Shown here piece after piece: positions 35,722 to 44,718 of a stretch of 64,000 bases of DNA. The stretch is from the NCBI GenBank assembly GCA_937920635.1, contig CAKZUE010000024.1, positions 1 through 64,000 on the forward strand, read 5' to 3'. Under the pieces are notes generated by a model, which saw nothing but the letters and a program-made list of their open reading frames with translations, searched no databases and was not told the origin of the DNA. Source of the DNA: an uncultured Bryobacteraceae bacterium. Lineage in GTDB: Bacteria > Acidobacteriota > Terriglobia > Bryobacterales > Bryobacteraceae. Position 1 is the stretch's first letter; every line of letters begins with the position of its first letter. Both the position numbers and the translations under genes were made by a program.

Positions 35722-35949
35722 ATGCGACTTTCTCCAATCCGCACTTTGATCCGCGCAGCGTGGATCTGTGCCGTGTTTTTCACCATGGATTCCCTGCGGC
35801 CACAAGAGGCTTCGGCCCAGGAGTGCGCACGGTACTGCTATGGCTCCTATTGCTGGGGCGAGAACAACGCAGGCTATGCCTGCATGTCCAGCACGTTCTG
35901 GGGCTGCATTACCTTCCCGACTTCGGCTTGCAGCGGTGTCCGCGGATAG
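35722..35949 (+). CDS. small secreted six-cysteine peptide
   Basis: 75 residues. AGGAG at 35711-35715 sits 6 nt before the ATG. A basic N-terminus and hydrophobic stretch (RAAWICAVFFTMDSL) lead to an A-S-A cleavage site (residues 30-32). The predicted mature part is about 43 residues with six cysteines at 35, 39, 44, 54, 62 and 70 (C-x3-C-x4-C-x9-C-x7-C-x7-C), and is rich in Tyr, Trp and Gly. An even cysteine number fits three disulfides. I recognise no family. It is the first gene after the G-tract promoter and precedes four exported or membrane proteins on the same strand, one with a CPHC thiol site. Confidence 0.75.
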   Translation: MRLSPIRTLIRAAWICAVFFTMDSLRPQEASAQECARYCYGSYCWGENNAGYACMSSTFWGCITFPTSACSGVRG

Positions 35950-36035
35950 GCGATGCGGCCGTGGCTCGGGGGAGTTAGAATACGAGAGACCCTGCCAGGA
36001 GACCGTAACCCAAGGTGGGGGCGGGCGAAAGCGCG

Positions 36036-36608
36036 ATGTCTCTCAAGAATGCAGCCGGCCTCCTGTTTCTGATGGCCCTGGGAGTGCACGGTTCACTTTC
36101 TCTACAGGATGGTGAACCAGACCGCAAAAAGCCATTGCCTTTAACGAAGAAATATGCGGGAAATCAGAACGTACTGCGGGCCGTCGGCGAAGTGCTGCGC
36201 CAGGACGCCATCGAGGCGCCTTTGCCGGATTACCCTCCCGTGCTGGTTCAGCAGGGACGTCAGGGCTTGGTCGTGGTGGAGCTGGCCGTGGGCCCCAACG
36301 GCAAAATGCGCGAATTCCTGATTCACGAGTCTTTCCACCCGCTGGCGGCCAAGGCTGTGGTGGAGGCGCTTGGCCGCTGGCAATTTCACACCAACGATCA
36401 ATTGGCCATCATGGCGGGCGGTCAACAGTGTCCCGAGTGTATTCGGATTTCCCGCCTTTCCTTCGATTTCGTCATCCGGCAGAACAAGCCTGCTGTGATC
36501 GATCTGGCCGAGGAAGAAGTCCGCCGGCGGGGCTGGCCGAATCCGTTTGACAAAATTCCCAAACCCGGCAAGCCGGCAGGCTCCTCGGGCAAAGAAAAGC
36601 TCCGGTAG
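36036..36608 (+). CDS. exported TonB C-terminal-domain-like protein
   Basis: 190 residues from ATG 36036; GTG 36015 is an in-frame alternative. A signal peptide (AAGLLFLMALGVHGSLS) is followed by a region resembling the TonB C-terminal fold: YPPVLVQQGRQGLVVVELAV, then GPNGKMREFLIHESFHPLAA and KAVVEALGRWQF. A CPEC pair (GGQQCPECIRIS) follows, and the tail is Lys/Pro-rich. It lacks the long Pro-rich spanning region of true TonB, so it may be a periplasmic adaptor. It is 86 bp after the cysteine-rich peptide gene in a same-strand operon. Confidence 0.72.
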   Translation: MSLKNAAGLLFLMALGVHGSLSLQDGEPDRKKPLPLTKKYAGNQNVLRAVGEVLRQDAIEAPLPDYPPVLVQQGRQGLVVVELAVGPNGKMREFLIHESFHPLAAKAVVEALGRWQFHTNDQLAIMAGGQQCPECIRISRLSFDFVIRQNKPAVIDLAEEEVRRRGWPNPFDKIPKPGKPAGSSGKEKLR

Positions 36609-36660
36609 CGGCGGAGGGCCTGCCGCGGCTGACCGGAAAGACGGCACGAGACATGGGGCC

Positions 36661-37506
36661 ATGAAAACGTCGACCCCAAGGTGGAACGGTCTTTGGGAGT
36701 GGATGGCGCCGATGGGGATTGCCCTGGTGCTGTACTGGGCCAGCCACAGTGTCTCGGACAGGCTCAGGCCCAAATGGAATCTGCTTGCGGGGAAACCTGC
36801 GGAAGATCCCCTTGCCGCCAGGCTCCGGTTGCGCACGGTCGATCTGAAGCGTGCGGCCCACACGGTGTTGATCTTCACAAACCCGGAGTGCCCTCATTGC
36901 CGCGAAAGCGCCGACTGGCACCGGCAGCTTCTCCAGGTTCTCCGGCGGCAACGCGTCGCCGGCTACGTCGCAGTTCCGCCTGGCAGTGACGGCATGCGGT
37001 TCGCAGCCGGTCTGGGGGCGGAACCGGCCGAGATCCGAAGCTGGGATGGCATCGGATACACGCCGCCGCTTGTGCCCCTCGTTCTGCTCCTAGACCCGTC
37101 AGGCACGATTCGCGGCGCCTGGCGCGGGAGGCTCTCCCAGACTGGGCAAGACGCGGTACTGGCGGCGCTGAAGAATCCTGGCCCCAGGGGCGGAACGGAC
37201 CTTGCCGGTGAAGGGAATCCTGAGATCCGCCTCTTCGGACAAATCCAGGCATCTGCCGGCAAAGCGGGCTTTGTGGTGCTCGATCTCAGCGACCGCGGCA
37301 GTCCCTTGGGCGCGAACGGATTCCGGAGCGCTGCGCAGACGGTCTGGATTCCTTTGCCTGAAATCGGAATGAGAGCGCGGAGAGATCTGCCTGCGTCTCA
37401 GGAAATTGTCCTCGATTGCACGCCTCTCGATGACATCTCCTGCCTGCTGACGCGGGATCTTCTGCGGGACATGGGTTTCCGTGCCGAAGCTGCAAGGAGG
37501 TATTAG
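36661..37506 (+). CDS. membrane-anchored thioredoxin-fold (CPHC) and rhodanese-like fusion
   Basis: 281 residues from ATG 36661. One N-terminal transmembrane helix (GLWEWMAPMGIALVLYWASH) anchors it, probably facing the periplasm. The thioredoxin-like domain has VLIFTNPECPHCRES, with CPHC at 77-80, the same dipeptide as E. coli DsbA, and a TPPLVPLVLLLDPSG stretch containing the cis-Pro region. The last 90 residues look like a rhodanese domain (GFVVLDLSDRGSPLGANGFR, EIVLDCTPLDD). This thioredoxin plus rhodanese order is uncommon. In the same operon as a six-cysteine secreted peptide, it could catalyse disulfide exchange; this is inference. Confidence 0.75.
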   Translation: MKTSTPRWNGLWEWMAPMGIALVLYWASHSVSDRLRPKWNLLAGKPAEDPLAARLRLRTVDLKRAAHTVLIFTNPECPHCRESADWHRQLLQVLRRQRVAGYVAVPPGSDGMRFAAGLGAEPAEIRSWDGIGYTPPLVPLVLLLDPSGTIRGAWRGRLSQTGQDAVLAALKNPGPRGGTDLAGEGNPEIRLFGQIQASAGKAGFVVLDLSDRGSPLGANGFRSAAQTVWIPLPEIGMRARRDLPASQEIVLDCTPLDDISCLLTRDLLRDMGFRAEAARRY

Positions 37507-37509
37507 AAA

Positions 37510-39162
37510 ATGATGATGGCACGGTCAAAGATCACGAGTCCATTCCGCAGATATCGGCTGGATTGCGCTTTCGTTTCTCTGCTTGCGGCGGCGGCTGTGG
37601 TGGAAGCCGCCGCCAGCCAGCCGGAAGCGTCAGGCGGCCAGATCACTGGGCGGGTGATCCACCGCACCAGCGGAAAGCCTGTGCCCTCAGTGACCGTTTT
37701 TGTGCTCTCCCCGGCGGGCTTTGTGCCCCCGGTTCGGACGGACGCTGAGGGCAACTTCCGGATCGAGGGATTGGCGCCAGGCAGGTATGGGTTACTGGTG
37801 GATCCCGGGTCGGGCTATCGGAGTGCGGACCGTCTCGTGATGCTGAAAAAGGGCGAAAGCGTCGCCGGTCTGGAGATCGCCGCATTTCCCGCAGCGTCGG
37901 TCAGCGGAGCAGTGTGGCGTGCCCGGGGGCGGCCCGCTCAAGGAATACAGGTCTGGGCGCTGGCAGTACCGGCCAGCGGTTCGCATCTGCCCTACCGCGC
38001 GGGAGCGGGCCGGACGGATGATCTGGGCCGGTTTGCCATCCGGGGGCTCGCGCCGGGGCGGTATTTCATCGTGGCGGAAATGCCACCAGCTCCGGTGAAC
38101 GCCATGGAGTGGAACGACGACGTCCCTCCCGCATTCCCTCCCGAGCAGGAAGCGCTGGTAAGCACCTATTACCCTGACGTCTGGGAATCAGCGCTCGCCA
38201 GTCCACTCATTGTCAACGCCGGGCAGCACGTCGAAGGCATCGAAATCCAGCTTGCCCGCCCCCGCACCTGGTGTGTGCGCTCCCGTCTGGCAGGCAGTCA
38301 GCCGCCCGGTCCTTTCGAGATCCGCCTGCTGCGAGACGATGTCCTTTCCGGCCTGCCCGTGGCTGCGGGGCAGGTCAGACCTGGCGATGGGTTCCAGATT
38401 TGCGGCGTCCCCCGGGGATCCTACCTGCTGATGGCTGGGCCGCCCGCTCCAGACGGTCCCGCACTGTATGCCGCGCTTCCATTCACAATGGGCAGCCGCT
38501 CCCAACGCATTGCCGATCTCGTGCTGTCGCCCCTGATGCCTGTTTCCGGGCGCCTGGAAGTGGAGGAGCCGGCAAAAACGGAGACTTTGCCGGGCCCCGT
38601 CCAGCTCCTGTTGCACTCCGTCCGGCTTCCGCTCGTTCTCCATCAGAAGGACTCTGTGACGGTGCGTGAACCCGGCAGCTTTCAGTTCCCTGCCGTTCTG
38701 CCGGACGAGTACTGGATCGAGATCCGCTGTCCGCAGGGCGTGTACGCCACTGGCGCCCTCTACGACGGGCAGGATGTCCTGCGGCAGCCGTTTCGCGCCG
38801 CCGGGGGCGAACTTCTGCTACGGCTGAGGACTGACGGGCCAACGCTGCGCGCCGTGGCTGTGGATGAGAAAGGCCGCCCTGTCCCATCAGGCGCCGTTCT
38901 GCTGGCGCCCGACCCTCTCCCGCAACCTGCTTCTCCGTGGGACATCCGGTACGAAGTGACAGACCAGCACGGCACAGCGGTGTTCGAGGGCCTTGCTCCG
39001 GGGCGTTATCGCATCCTGGCTCTCGGCTCCGCCCTGATCGATCCTCTCAGCCGCAACTCCGCCTACGAAGAATGGCGTCACAAGGCGGAGCCGCTGGCGT
39101 TGGAGCGGAGTAGCCTGGTTCAGCGGTCCGTCCGCGCAGCCGATGCGGCCGGCGAACAGTGA
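37510..39162 (+). CDS. exported protein with repeated carboxypeptidase-regulatory-like domains (A)
   Basis: 550 residues. AAGGAGG at the end of the previous gene provides the ribosome site. A signal peptide (CAFVSLLAAAAVVEAAAS) is followed by several Ig-like units with the tell-tale APGRY/PRGSY turns: GQITGRVIHRTSGKPVPSVT to GLAPGRYGLL, RGLAPGRYFIVAEMPP, GVPRGSYLLMAG and EGLAPGRYRILALG. Such CarboxypepD_reg-like repeats are structural or carbohydrate-binding; no enzyme domain is present. It is 3 bp after the thioredoxin/rhodanese gene and 4 bp before a similar gene, so clearly co-transcribed. Confidence 0.82.
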   Translation: MMMARSKITSPFRRYRLDCAFVSLLAAAAVVEAAASQPEASGGQITGRVIHRTSGKPVPSVTVFVLSPAGFVPPVRTDAEGNFRIEGLAPGRYGLLVDPGSGYRSADRLVMLKKGESVAGLEIAAFPAASVSGAVWRARGRPAQGIQVWALAVPASGSHLPYRAGAGRTDDLGRFAIRGLAPGRYFIVAEMPPAPVNAMEWNDDVPPAFPPEQEALVSTYYPDVWESALASPLIVNAGQHVEGIEIQLARPRTWCVRSRLAGSQPPGPFEIRLLRDDVLSGLPVAAGQVRPGDGFQICGVPRGSYLLMAGPPAPDGPALYAALPFTMGSRSQRIADLVLSPLMPVSGRLEVEEPAKTETLPGPVQLLLHSVRLPLVLHQKDSVTVREPGSFQFPAVLPDEYWIEIRCPQGVYATGALYDGQDVLRQPFRAAGGELLLRLRTDGPTLRAVAVDEKGRPVPSGAVLLAPDPLPQPASPWDIRYEVTDQHGTAVFEGLAPGRYRILALGSALIDPLSRNSAYEEWRHKAEPLALERSSLVQRSVRAADAAGEQ

Positions 39163-39166
39163 ACCC

Positions 39167-40699
39167 ATGCGTTTCTTGTGGATTGCCGCTTTGGCCTGCT
39201 GCGCCTTTTGGCCGGCCGGCTCGAAACGTGAGGACCGGTTCGAGCTCTCCGGACTCGTGCTGGACGCCGCAGACGGCGCACCGGTGGATTCGGCCCATGT
39301 GCGGGCGGTCTTCCCTGCAATGGGCAACCGGACATCCAACGCCGCGGGTCATCTCGATGGCCGCTTTGTGCTGCATGGCGTTCCCGCTGGCCCCTTGCGT
39401 CTGCGAATCGGCGCACCCGGCTACCAGGAGACGGAGTGGCGCATGGAGGTGACCGGCGACACCGGCTTCACGTTCCGGTTGCCGAAGCTCGGAGTTGTCG
39501 CCGGCCGTGTGCTGACCGCCGACGGCGAGCCCGTGGCGGGTGCCGTAGTAGCGGTCATGATGCCGGACGCGGAGGGGCGCCTTTCAAGACTGCCGCCCGG
39601 ACGCATTCCAAACGGCGTCGCGATGACCGGCGCGAGCGGCGATTACAGGCTGTTCGGAATCCCACCCGGCCGGTATGCCGTGGGCGTAAACCGGCCGCTT
39701 CCCGCCCTGGCAAGCGTGCAGGAGAAGCAGGGCTGGTCCTGCTGGGCAGGTCCCCGGTTCATCGAGATTCCCGCGGAAGGCGGCACGGCTTCGGCGGACT
39801 TCCTGCTGCAACGGGCCGGCCACGCGACCGTGAAGGGCAGGGCCGGCTGGATCCCGGAGCGGGGACGCGCCGTCGCGGCGCTCACGCCGGCAGAGTTCCC
39901 AGCCACCGCAGTGACACGCGCGCTGCTGCGCCATGACGGCAGTTTCGAATTTGGCGGCGTGCCGGCGGGGCGCTACCTGCTCTCCGCCGTAGGCCCGTCG
40001 CTCGGCAACGCCGGACTGGCAGGGCTGCCGGGACCGCAGCCGGTGTTTGGCGAAACCGAGATCACCCTGTCTCCCGGCGAAACTGTCGAGTCAAACCTCA
40101 CGCTCTCGCCGTCCCGGGCTGTTTCTCTTCGGCTGGGCGTCCCGCAGGGCGGGCCGGAGCCAGCCTGCGAGCCGCGCGTCACCGTGCGGCTGTTTCCTGC
40201 CCGGGGCATCGCTCCGGTGCTGGACGTCGCGGTCGAGATCCCTCAGGCCGGCGCCGAAGCGGTGCTGCCGCCCGTGCTGCTCAGTGCGTGGATCGAAGAA
40301 AACGGAGAAAGCTGTTTCGGCCCCGCTGTCCGGCTTTTGTTGCCGGATTCATCCGGGTATCGGGAGCAGACGATCCCGCTCTTGCCGGGCACGTCGCTGG
40401 CGGGCGCCGTGTTGAGCCGCAGCGAAGAGGCGGGCCGGCGCTTCGTTGTGGTGCTCGCTGCCGAGCGTCTCTCGGGCAACGGTCCCGGTTGGATCGGCTT
40501 GTCCGCAGGCCCGGACGGCCGATTCGCCGCCCGGGGCCTGCCACCCGGGCTCTTCCGCGTCTTTGTTTTCGATGCACGAGACTGGGCCGATCCCCGGTTC
40601 CGGGTGCGATTGTCAGAGGCCGCCCGCGTCGAGCTGCCTGCGGGCGGCAAAGCGAACATCGAACTCCCCGCCCTGGCTGCGCGCAACCCGCCCCATTAG
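39167..40699 (+). CDS. exported protein with repeated carboxypeptidase-regulatory-like domains (B)
   Basis: 510 residues from ATG 39167 (MRFLWIAALACCAFWPAG, signal peptide). The architecture matches its upstream neighbour: FELSGLVLDAADGAPVDSAH, GVPAGPLRLRIGAPGYQE, VAGRVLTADGEPVAGAVVAV, GIPPGRYAVGVNRPL, GVPAGRYLLSAVGP and GLPPGLFRVFVFDA. A late duplication of the 37510 gene is possible but identity is low by eye. It is the last gene of the 35722-40699 operon. The function is probably structural at the cell surface. Confidence 0.82.
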   Translation: MRFLWIAALACCAFWPAGSKREDRFELSGLVLDAADGAPVDSAHVRAVFPAMGNRTSNAAGHLDGRFVLHGVPAGPLRLRIGAPGYQETEWRMEVTGDTGFTFRLPKLGVVAGRVLTADGEPVAGAVVAVMMPDAEGRLSRLPPGRIPNGVAMTGASGDYRLFGIPPGRYAVGVNRPLPALASVQEKQGWSCWAGPRFIEIPAEGGTASADFLLQRAGHATVKGRAGWIPERGRAVAALTPAEFPATAVTRALLRHDGSFEFGGVPAGRYLLSAVGPSLGNAGLAGLPGPQPVFGETEITLSPGETVESNLTLSPSRAVSLRLGVPQGGPEPACEPRVTVRLFPARGIAPVLDVAVEIPQAGAEAVLPPVLLSAWIEENGESCFGPAVRLLLPDSSGYREQTIPLLPGTSLAGAVLSRSEEAGRRFVVVLAAERLSGNGPGWIGLSAGPDGRFAARGLPPGLFRVFVFDARDWADPRFRVRLSEAARVELPAGGKANIELPALAARNPPH

Positions 40700-40854
40700 A
40701 AACGCTCACGGCCTCTCCTTGCAGCAGCCAGGCATGGGCCTGATTCCCGCCGCAGCGGATCACTCTGCGGACTCGCGCTCCCGCCAGCCCGGGTTTCGCG
40801 TTTGACCCGTGAAGCCGGCCGCCCGCTTGCTGGCGGCCCGCTGTCCGGCGCCGG

Positions 40855-42951
40855 CTACTCCTCTTCCTCCGCCTCGCCCGCGGCAGCGGCCTTGTAAGCG
40901 GCGATGATCTTCTCGGCCTGCATCTGCGGCACGAAGTCGTAGTGCGAGAACTCCATCGTGTAAGACGCGCGCCCCTGCGTGATCGACGTCAGGTCGTTCT
41001 GATACGTGAGCATCTCCGCCATCGGGACCTGCGCCCGGATGATCTGCGTCGCGCCCTTGGTGTCCATGCCGGTGATGCGCCCGCGCCGCCCGTTCAGGTC
41101 CGACATCAGGTCGCCGGCGAACTCCACCGGCGCCTGCACCTCCACCTTCATGATCGGCTCGAGCAGCGCCGGCTTGGCCTGCTCCATGGCCAGCTTGAAC
41201 GCCTTGCGCCCGGCGATCTTGAACGCCATTTCCGACGAGTCCACTTCGTGATAGGAGCCGTCGTACAGCGTCACCTTGAAATCGACCACCGGATAGCCGG
41301 CCAGATAGCCCTTGGCCGCGGCTTCCAGAATTCCCTTCTCCACCGCCGGGATGAACTGCTTGGGAATCGCGCCGCCGAAGATCGAGTTGACGAACTCGAA
41401 ACCCTTGCCGCGCTCGAGCGGCTCCATCTTGATCTTGCAGTCGCCGAACTGCCCGTGCCCGCCCGTCTGCTTCTTGTGCCGCCCGTGCACGTCGGCGAAG
41501 CCGCGGATCGTCTCCCGGTAGGGAATCTTCGGCGCCCGCAGCTCCACTTCCACGTTGTAGCGGCGCTTCAGGCGGCTGACGATGATCTCCACGTGCTGCC
41601 CGCCCATGCCCGCCAGCAGAAACTCGTTCGTCTGCGGATCGCGGTAAAACCGCAGCCCCGGGTCTTCTTCCAGGATCCGCGCCACCGCGTTGCCCATGCG
41701 GTCTTCGTCGTTGCGGCTCTTGGCCGCGATTGCATAAGCAATCGAAGGCTCGGGGATCTCCACCCGCGGATATTCGACCGAGTCTCCCTTCTCGCACAGC
41801 GTGTCCCCGGTGAGCACGTCCTTCAGCTTCGCCACCACGCCGATGTCGCCCGCGTGCAGTTCGTTCACCGGGATCAACTGCTTGCCGAACGGCACACTGA
41901 GGTGCGACAGCCGCTCCTGGCTCTTCGACCGCATGCAGATCAGGTTGGCATCGTTCTTCAGCACGCCCGTGCAGACCTTGAAGAACGACAGCCGCCCGGC
42001 GAACGGATCGGCCACCGTCTTGAACACATAGGCGGTGACGTGGTCCTTGTCCGTGATCGCCTTGAACTCCTCGTGGTCGCCCACCATCGCCCGGATCGCC
42101 GGATGCTCCGTTGGATTCGGGCAGAACATCAGCATGAAATTCATGGCCAGGTCCGCGCCGATGTTCAGCAGCGAAGCCCCGCACAGGATCGGAAAGATGC
42201 GGTCCGCCTTCACCGCTTCATGAAGCCCGGCAAGGATGTCTTCCGGCGGCAGCGTGCCCTGCTCGAAATACCGCTCCATCAGCTCGTCCTTGCCCTCGGC
42301 GATCATCTCGATCAGCGCGCCGTGCGCTTTCTCCGCCTGCTCCTTCACCGCATCCGGAATCGGGATCTCCTTGCCCTTGCCGTCTCCCTCCGGCGTGTAG
42401 CTGTACGCCTTCATCTCGATCAGGTCGACGATGCCGTGGAAGTCCCGCTCGGCGCCGATCGGCAACTGCACCGGAATCGCATGGCGTCCGAAGTTCTCCA
42501 CGATGTTGTCCACCGTGCGCTGGAAGTCGGCGCGCTCCCGGTCCAGCTTGTTGACGAAGAACGCCCGCGGCAGGTTGAACCCCTCCGCGTACTCCCACAC
42601 CTTCTCCGTCACCACTTCCACGCCCGCCACGCCGTCCACCAGGATCAACGCGGAGTCCGCGGCGCCCATCGCGATTTTCGTGTCGTATGTAAAAAGGCTG
42701 AAGCCGGGCGTGTCGAACAGGTTCAACTTCTTCCTGTTCCACTCCACCGCCGCCAGCGCTGTGGAAATGGTGATTTTCCGCGCGATTTCCTCGTCGTCGT
42801 AATCGGTGATCGTGTTGCCCTCGTCCACCCGGGTCAGGCGGTTGGTCGCCCCGGCGGTGTACAGCATGGCTGCCGCCAGCGACGTCTTCCCGCTATTGCC
42901 GTGGCCGACGAGGGCCACGTTTCGGACATCGGTGCTTTCGTAGGTCTTCAC
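40855..42951 (-). CDS. elongation factor G-like translational GTPase
   Basis: 698 residues from GTG 42951, with GGAG 8 nt upstream. GTPase motifs: GHGNSGKT (16-23), DTPGFSLFTYDTK (G3) and NKLDRERADF (G4). EF-G domains II to V follow, including GGQHVEIIVSRLKRRYNVEV, HKKQTGGHGQFGDCKIKMEP and DLNGRRGRITGMDTKG. Sequence details (acidic tail AAAGEAEEEE, FDTPGF instead of IDTPGH) point to the second EF-G-like clade (EF-G-II or FusA2 type), not the main factor. No str operon genes are adjacent, which supports a paralogue. It is divergent from tryptophanase. Confidence 0.9.
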   Translation of the reverse strand: MKTYESTDVRNVALVGHGNSGKTSLAAAMLYTAGATNRLTRVDEGNTITDYDDEEIARKITISTALAAVEWNRKKLNLFDTPGFSLFTYDTKIAMGAADSALILVDGVAGVEVVTEKVWEYAEGFNLPRAFFVNKLDRERADFQRTVDNIVENFGRHAIPVQLPIGAERDFHGIVDLIEMKAYSYTPEGDGKGKEIPIPDAVKEQAEKAHGALIEMIAEGKDELMERYFEQGTLPPEDILAGLHEAVKADRIFPILCGASLLNIGADLAMNFMLMFCPNPTEHPAIRAMVGDHEEFKAITDKDHVTAYVFKTVADPFAGRLSFFKVCTGVLKNDANLICMRSKSQERLSHLSVPFGKQLIPVNELHAGDIGVVAKLKDVLTGDTLCEKGDSVEYPRVEIPEPSIAYAIAAKSRNDEDRMGNAVARILEEDPGLRFYRDPQTNEFLLAGMGGQHVEIIVSRLKRRYNVEVELRAPKIPYRETIRGFADVHGRHKKQTGGHGQFGDCKIKMEPLERGKGFEFVNSIFGGAIPKQFIPAVEKGILEAAAKGYLAGYPVVDFKVTLYDGSYHEVDSSEMAFKIAGRKAFKLAMEQAKPALLEPIMKVEVQAPVEFAGDLMSDLNGRRGRITGMDTKGATQIIRAQVPMAEMLTYQNDLTSITQGRASYTMEFSHYDFVPQMQAEKIIAAYKAAAAGEAEEEE

Positions 42952-43125
42952 AGGGCACGCTCCAATTGGGATTGCTGTCTCGGGACGTCCGTCCGGAGGT
43001 CCATCTAGGGCGCATCGTAGCACAATTGACATTCGCGATTCTGGACCGAAGTGTCTGGAAATCGGACCCGCGCCGCGGCGCGCCCTCCCGGGCATTCCGG
43101 GGCATAGACTGAAGGCGGTGACGCC

Positions 43126-44472
43126 ATGAAAACCATCATCGAGCCGTTCCGCATCAAGAGCGTCGAGCCGCTCCGCCACACCACCCGCGAAGAACGCGAG
43201 CAGGTCCTCCGCCAGGCCGGCTACAACCTCTTCCTCGTCCCCGCCGCGGAAATCCTCATCGACCTGCTCACCGACTCCGGCACCTCGGCCATGTCCACCG
43301 AACAGTGGGCCGCCATGATGCGCGGCGACGAGTCCTACGCCGGCAGCGAGTCGTATTTCCGCCTGAAGCGCGTGGTGGAGAACCTCACCGGCTTCCGCCA
43401 CGTCATCCCCACCCATCAGGGACGCGCCGCCGAACGCATCCTCTTCACCTGCCTCTGCAAGCCCGGCCATGTGGTTCCCAACAACACGCACTTCGACACG
43501 ACGCGCGCCAACATCGAATTCACCGGCGCCGAAGCCGTCGATCTGCCGCTGCCGGAAGCCGCCGACACCCAGGCGCCGCTCCCCTTCAAAGGCGGCATGG
43601 ACGTCTCCGCGCTCGAACGGCTCATCGAAGAGCGCGGCCGCGCGCGCATTCCTCTGATCATGCTGACCGTCACCAACAACAGCGGGGGCGGCCAGCCCGT
43701 CTCGATGGCCAACATCGAAGCGGTCAGCCGCGTCGCGCGCCGCTACGGCATCCCTTTCTACATCGACGCCTGCCGCTTCGCCGAGAATGCCTGGTTCATC
43801 CGGGAGCGCGAACCCGGCTATGCCGCCTGGTCCCCTTTCGACATCGCCCGCAAAATGTTTTCCCTCGCCGACGGCTGCACCTTCTCGGCCAAGAAGGACG
43901 CCTTCGCCAACATCGGCGGCCTCTTATGCACCAATGACGACGCCCTCGCCCGCCAGGAGAAAGACCTGCTCATCCTCACCGAGGGCTTCCCCACCTACGG
44001 CGGCTTGGCCGGGCGCGACCTGGAAGCCATTGCCGTGGGCATCCAGGAGGTGCTCGATCCGGACTACCTCCGCTACCGCATCGCCTCCACGACCTACCTG
44101 GGGAAGCATCTGGCCGAAGGCGGCGTGCCGATCGTGCAGCCTCCCGGCGGCCACGCCATCTACATCGATGCGGGACGAATGCTGCCCCACATCCCGCGCC
44201 ACGAATTTCCCGGCCAGTCGCTCGCCGTGGAACTCTTCCTCCATGCCGGCATCCGCAGCGTGGAAATCGGCTCCGTCATGTTCGGAGAGCACGCGCGCAA
44301 CGAACTCCTCCGCCTCGCCATTCCCCGCCGCGTCTATACGCAGAGCCACATCGATTACGTCGTCGAAGCCATTCTCGAGGTCAACGCCCGCAAGCACGAG
44401 CTCCGCGGCTACCGCATCGTCGAACAGCCGGAGTTCCTCCGCCACTTCTCCTGCCGCTTCGAGCCCGTCTAA
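43126..44472 (+). CDS. tnaA: tryptophanase (tryptophan indole-lyase)
   Basis: 448 residues, full length. It is a PLP enzyme of the beta-eliminating lyase family; the PLP lysine is Lys257 in FSAKKDAFANIGG. Conserved parts include DLLTDSGTSAMSTEQWAAMM, PTHQGRAAERIL, QPVSMANIEAV, FYIDACRFAENAWFI and EGFPTYGGLAGRDLEA. Tyrosine phenol-lyase has an Arg in the C-terminal SMERG motif; here the motif is SVEIGS, as in TnaA (AVEIGS), so tryptophan to indole, pyruvate and ammonia is more likely. There is no tnaC-like leader or transporter beside it. Confidence 0.88.
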   Translation: MKTIIEPFRIKSVEPLRHTTREEREQVLRQAGYNLFLVPAAEILIDLLTDSGTSAMSTEQWAAMMRGDESYAGSESYFRLKRVVENLTGFRHVIPTHQGRAAERILFTCLCKPGHVVPNNTHFDTTRANIEFTGAEAVDLPLPEAADTQAPLPFKGGMDVSALERLIEERGRARIPLIMLTVTNNSGGGQPVSMANIEAVSRVARRYGIPFYIDACRFAENAWFIREREPGYAAWSPFDIARKMFSLADGCTFSAKKDAFANIGGLLCTNDDALARQEKDLLILTEGFPTYGGLAGRDLEAIAVGIQEVLDPDYLRYRIASTTYLGKHLAEGGVPIVQPPGGHAIYIDAGRMLPHIPRHEFPGQSLAVELFLHAGIRSVEIGSVMFGEHARNELLRLAIPRRVYTQSHIDYVVEAILEVNARKHELRGYRIVEQPEFLRHFSCRFEPV

Positions 44473-44580
44473 GAAAAGGGCTGTCACTGCTGCAGGACGC
44501 GGGACGCCGCCTGTCTGGTTTCGTCCCCGCCCTCGATTGTGCCCGCCTTCTGAAGGTGAGTGATGCCGCTTCTGGTTTAT

Positions 44581-44617
44581 CTGGCATTCACACCGGCCGC
44601 GGCGCGGCCGATGCCAG
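44581..44617. terminator. nested hairpin between convergent tnaA and VWFA genes
   Basis: An outer stem CTGGCAT/ATGCCAG (44581-44587 with 44611-44617) encloses a 7-bp GGCCGCG/CGCGGCC stem (44595-44601 with 44603-44609). It is followed on the plus strand by AGTTGTCGTTTTCC. It is the only structure in the 246-bp convergent gap. Confidence 0.45.
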
Positions 44618-44718
44618 AGTTGTCGTTTTCCCGTACTTCTCACCGTCGCTGCTGTGAACCATCAGCGCCACCCTCCTGTCCCATCCCCATGTTTTGCTCC
44701 GGCAGGCGCCACACGTCT

